Positions 19,431 to 21,829 of a stretch of DNA of 21,829 bases are shown piece by piece. Origin of the DNA: CAZFHL01 sp964519145. GTDB taxonomy: Bacteria; Patescibacteriota; Minisyncoccia; Phycocordibacterales; WO2-35-19. A program made the position numbers and the translations under genes. The notes under the pieces were generated by a model. It searched no databases and was not told the DNA's origin. It saw only the letters and a program-made list of their open reading frames with translations. The stretch's first letter is position 1, and every line of letters begins with the position of its first letter. The stretch covers positions 1 through 21,829 of the forward strand of contig CAZFHL010000008.1 of NCBI GenBank assembly GCA_964519145.1, given 5' to 3'.

Positions 19431-20219
19431 ATGATAAATAAACAAAAAGTGGGTAGGATTTTGGGAAAACAAATAGTAATTGCAAATTGGAAAATGAATC
19501 CTGTAAGTACTGAAGAAGCCAAAAAACTCTTTTTTTTAAACAAAAAATGGATAAATGATTTAAAAAATACAAGAGTAGTTGTTTGTCCACCTGTCATCTA
19601 CTTAAACCAATTAAACAAGCTAAATAATGTAAAAAATCTATATCTGGGTGTCCAAAATATTGCAAACAAAGAAAAAGGTTCTCAAACAGGAGAAACTAGT
19701 GTATTGATGGCCAAAGACGCAGGAGCCACTTATTCTATAGTGGGTCATTCTGAAAGGAGGGAAATGGGAGAAAAATCTGGTTTAATAAGAGAAAAAATAC
19801 TTTTGTCTTTGTTAAACAAAATAACACCAATTGTTTGTGTGGGTGAACAAAAGAGAGACATAGAGGGACATTATTTAAATTTTATAAAAGAAGATATTAA
19901 AAACATATTTACTGGATTAGATAAAAAAGATTTGCTAGATATATGTATAGCTTATGAGCCAGTTTGGGCAATTGGTGCACCTACCGCAATGGATCCTACA
20001 AGTATACATGAGATGGTTTTGTTTATAAGGAAAGTAATAGGAGAGTTGTTTGGTCAAAATATTGCAAATGGGGTAAAAATACTTTATGGAGGTGCTGTAG
20101 ATAAGGGCAATGTTTTAGATATTATAAAAATAGGAAATGTTGATGGTTTTATAATAGGCAGAAGCTCTATTTCGCTAGATTTTGGTGAATTACTAAAAAT
20201 AATAGAAAGTAAAAAATGA
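19431..20219 (+). CDS. tpiA: Triosephosphate isomerase
   Basis: The 262-aa TIM-barrel enzyme interconverts dihydroxyacetone phosphate and glyceraldehyde 3-phosphate in glycolysis. Catalytic features: N19 and K21 in IANWKMNP, H106 in IVGHSERRE, E176 in AYEPVWAIG, and the phosphate-binding loop and ILYGGAV/GRSSI near the C-terminus. The chosen ATG adds about 14 residues before the conserved VIANWKMN; an internal TTG (codon 11) is an alternative, but the -10 placement supports the ATG. pgk follows with an ATGA overlap, so the two are co-translated. Confidence 0.95.
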   Translation: MINKQKVGRILGKQIVIANWKMNPVSTEEAKKLFFLNKKWINDLKNTRVVVCPPVIYLNQLNKLNNVKNLYLGVQNIANKEKGSQTGETSVLMAKDAGATYSIVGHSERREMGEKSGLIREKILLSLLNKITPIVCVGEQKRDIEGHYLNFIKEDIKNIFTGLDKKDLLDICIAYEPVWAIGAPTAMDPTSIHEMVLFIRKVIGELFGQNIANGVKILYGGAVDKGNVLDIIKIGNVDGFIIGRSSISLDFGELLKIIESKK

Positions 20220-21226
20220 TAAAATCTCTTTTAGATTTAAATTTTAAAGAAGGACAAAGGGTTATTTTAAGGACAGATTGGAATGTGCCTTTGCAAAATG
20301 ACTTGATTTTAAATAATGCAAAAATTGATGCAAGTAGAGAAACTATAGATTTTTTGATTAAAAAAGGTTTAAAAATAATAATTTTAAATCATTTGAGTGA
20401 TAAAAATCAAACAATTTTACCAATTTTCAATCATATACAAAAGTCTTTTTGGCCAAATAGTGTGTTTGTAGAAAACCCTTTTGATCAAATAGGCTTAGAT
20501 ATTTTAAATAGCCTTAAAAACGGAGAAATTGCTGTTGTAGAAAATATGAGATTTTGGAAAGAGGAAGAAGAAAATGACAATGATTTTGCTGAAAAACTCT
20601 CTAAAATGGGAGACTTTTATATAAATGATGCTTTTTCTGTTTCCCATAGAAAACACGCTTCTGTTGTAGGTATTCCAAATTTTTTACCAAAATGTGCTGG
20701 TTTTAGATTTTTTTATGAATATAACCATTTGTTGGAAGTGTTTAATCCTGAACACCCTTTTTTATTGATACTGGGTGGAGCAAAATTTGAGACTAAAATA
20801 CCTCTTGTAAATAAATTTTTAAATATTGCAGATAGTATTTTTATAGGTGGTGCCAATGCTTTTTCTGCTTCTTTATCAGAAATTGCAAAAAATCCAAAAG
20901 TTATATTGCCGTCGGGGGATTTAAAAGTATTGGATTTAGATGATCAAAATTTAAATGTATTAAGTGAAATAATAAAAAAATCAAAATTTATATTATGGAA
21001 TGGTCCTTTGGGTAAATATGAAGATGGTTTTATAGAAGGTACAAAAAAACTTATTAAAATTTTAGCAGAAAGTGGGGCAAAAGTTGTCATAGGAGGGGGA
21101 GATACTGAAGGTTTTTTGGGGGAGTATAAAAATTCTTTTCATTTCGTATCATTATCGGGAGGTGCAATGCTTGATTTTTTAGCAGAAGGAAATTTGGTTG
21201 GTATTGATGCACTGGAAGATGTGTAA
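20216..21226 (+). CDS. pgk: Phosphoglycerate kinase, short divergent form
   Basis: At 336 aa it is about 50 residues shorter than most bacterial PGKs. It transfers phosphate from 1,3-bisphosphoglycerate to ADP. Kept motifs: RTDWNVPL (19-26, for RxDxNVP), ENMRFW with Arg (109-114), INDAFSVSHRKHAS (136-149, for NDAFGxAHRxHAS), LGGAKFETK (186-194), LWNGPLGKYE (260-269), GGGDTEGF (293-300) and the C-terminal SGGAMLDFLAEG. The usual substrate-binding loop HLGRP is changed to HLSDK and DDTRI to NNAKI, so two Arg are missing from the common positions. It is still probably active, since the nucleotide-site motifs are intact. It overlaps tpiA by 4 nt. Confidence 0.93.
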   Translation: MIKSLLDLNFKEGQRVILRTDWNVPLQNDLILNNAKIDASRETIDFLIKKGLKIIILNHLSDKNQTILPIFNHIQKSFWPNSVFVENPFDQIGLDILNSLKNGEIAVVENMRFWKEEEENDNDFAEKLSKMGDFYINDAFSVSHRKHASVVGIPNFLPKCAGFRFFYEYNHLLEVFNPEHPFLLILGGAKFETKIPLVNKFLNIADSIFIGGANAFSASLSEIAKNPKVILPSGDLKVLDLDDQNLNVLSEIIKKSKFILWNGPLGKYEDGFIEGTKKLIKILAESGAKVVIGGGDTEGFLGEYKNSFHFVSLSGGAMLDFLAEGNLVGIDALEDV

Positions 21227-21232
21227 TAAAAA

Positions 21233-21266
21233 TTAAGACCGTCTTTTTATAAAAATACGGTCTTAA
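21233..21266 (-). terminator. Terminator between pgk and the convergent DUF3307 gene
   Basis: TTAAGACCGT (21233-21242) and ACGGTCTTAA (21257-21266) form a perfect 10-bp stem with a 14-nt loop. The T-rich tail (TTTTTATT) lies on the minus-strand side, so it mainly serves the gene at 21286-21663, although it could also end pgk transcripts. Confidence 0.75.
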
Positions 21267-21285
21267 AGGTGTTCAATATAAAAAT

Positions 21286-21663
21286 TTACAAATTTTTAAT
21301 TAATACATATAAACAAACAAAGTGAAAGAATTGGTCTATTACAACATAAATAATAGATCCAAAAGAAATATCTTTTGGATTATTGCTCGAAAACAGTTTG
21401 GCGCTACCATTTATCTGCATCCATTTATAAGCCAAAGAATTTCTATCAATAATCCAATGTGGTATACATGTCAGAGCCATAAATGTGAACGAAAAATTTT
21501 GTACAAACAAACTTACACATATTGTATAAATTAGACAATGGATAGAGCACCAAAATGTTCCTTGCGCACCTTTTTGGTACTTATTGTCGGCCATAACTTT
21601 GAATTGGAATATAAAATCCCCAACGATATGACCAATAAATATTCCTAGCCAAATATTTTCCAT
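21286..21663 (-). CDS. DUF3307 family membrane protein
   Basis: The 125-aa product has about four hydrophobic segments. The N-terminal FIGHIVGDFIFQ (His12, Asp16, Gln20) and CSIHCLIYTICVSLF, with a later PHWIIDRNS, match the DUF3307 family, which keeps HxxxDFxxQ and further His/Asp residues in membrane helices and may bind a metal; function is unknown. AAGGAG lies a few nt before the ATG, a clear Shine-Dalgarno site. The predicted terminator lies 20 nt past the stop. It is divergent from the regulator gene at 21754. Confidence 0.82.
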   Translation of the reverse strand: MENIWLGIFIGHIVGDFIFQFKVMADNKYQKGAQGTFWCSIHCLIYTICVSLFVQNFSFTFMALTCIPHWIIDRNSLAYKWMQINGSAKLFSSNNPKDISFGSIIYVVIDQFFHFVCLYVLIKNL

Positions 21664-21710
21664 ATATTGCTCCTTATTTCAATTTACTGTCCTATGCTAA
21701 TTTAGCAAGA

Positions 21711-21738
21711 TAGACAAATATGTTCAATGATGTATAAT
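21711..21738 (+). promoter_or_regulatory. Promoter of the partial regulator gene
   Basis: TAGACA (21711-21716), 16-bp spacer and TATAAT (21733-21738), 15 nt before the ATG at 21754. Just upstream TGCTAA-T-TTAGCA (about 21695-21707) is a small dyad in the divergent interval and might be an operator. Confidence 0.5.
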
Positions 21739-21753
21739 AACAACTAAACAACT

Positions 21754-21829
21754 ATGAATAAAGAAGACATTAAAAAAATTTTAAAGGAGATAGGTTTTGC
21801 AGATAGTGAAATATTTGTATATATTGCTC
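21754..21829 (+). CDS. Partial gene, probable TrmB-like HTH transcriptional regulator (5' end only)
   Basis: The 25 codons in the window read MNKEDIKKILKEIGFADSEI and then FVYIA before the window ends. The pattern L-x-x-(I/L)-G-(F/L)-x-x-x-E-x-x-(V)-Y-x-x-L is the start of the TrmB-type winged helix found in many CPR regulators. With only the first helix visible the assignment is tentative. The 3' end is cut by the window edge. Confidence 0.6.
   Translation, partial: MNKEDIKKILKEIGFADSEIFVYIA

Overview
The window looks like chromosomal DNA from an AT-rich, streamlined member of the Candidate Phyla Radiation (Patescibacteria), most likely of the Parcubacteria type. This is an inference. It rests on very low GC by eye, short intergenic spaces, a type IV pilus cluster with one PilB, one PilC and several divergent prepilins, a short PGK fused by ATGA overlap to TpiA, small NYN-domain proteins, and many promoters whose -10 box sits 6-9 nt before the start codon. 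No rRNA genes, CRISPR arrays, insertion sequences or phage genes are visible.

Layout. 1-2041: the end of a dispersed structured repeat, a DoxX-like membrane protein (-), tRNA-Pro(UGG), a small helical protein (-), a GC-rich islet encoding a 60-aa protein (-) with its own consensus promoter, about 300-nt folded leader and terminator, then tRNA-Arg(UCG), whose CCA end is not encoded. 2094-4751: a second repeat, the CCA-adding enzyme, an ORF-less interval with a consensus promoter and a strong terminator that probably makes a ~300-nt ncRNA, a DUF378 membrane protein, and a structured repeat. 4758-6135: ExoIII-type AP endonuclease and a NYN-domain gene split by a frameshift at an A8 tract (both -). 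6281-9268: an exported protein of unknown function and a large repeat-plus-SPFH (flotillin/vault-shoulder-like) membrane protein, each followed by a strong terminator. 9322-12146: XerC/D-like recombinase (-), a two-TM protein, ribosomal protein S15, another repeat, and an intact NYN protein. 12217-19150: the type IV pilus region, with PilB, a DEDDh-exonuclease-like protein, a major-type pilin (-), PilC, three minor prepilins and a PilX-like large surface protein. 19171-21226: a repeat, then tpiA-pgk. 21286-21829: a DUF3307 membrane protein (-) and the 5' end of a probable TrmB-like regulator.

How it fits together. Housekeeping genes (cca, rpsO, tpiA, xer, the major pilin) tend to have an extended -10 (TGnTAtAAT-like) so close to the ATG that the mRNA should be leaderless or nearly so. 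Several accessory genes (60-aa protein, SPFH protein, the 10417 protein, DUF3307) have clear Shine-Dalgarno sites. The pilus genes form one tight block from 15223 to 19150 with 0-4 nt gaps or overlaps. The most unusual material is non-coding: a modular family of 90-130 bp multi-hairpin repeats at five loci, the candidate ncRNA, and the switch-like leader of the GC-rich gene.
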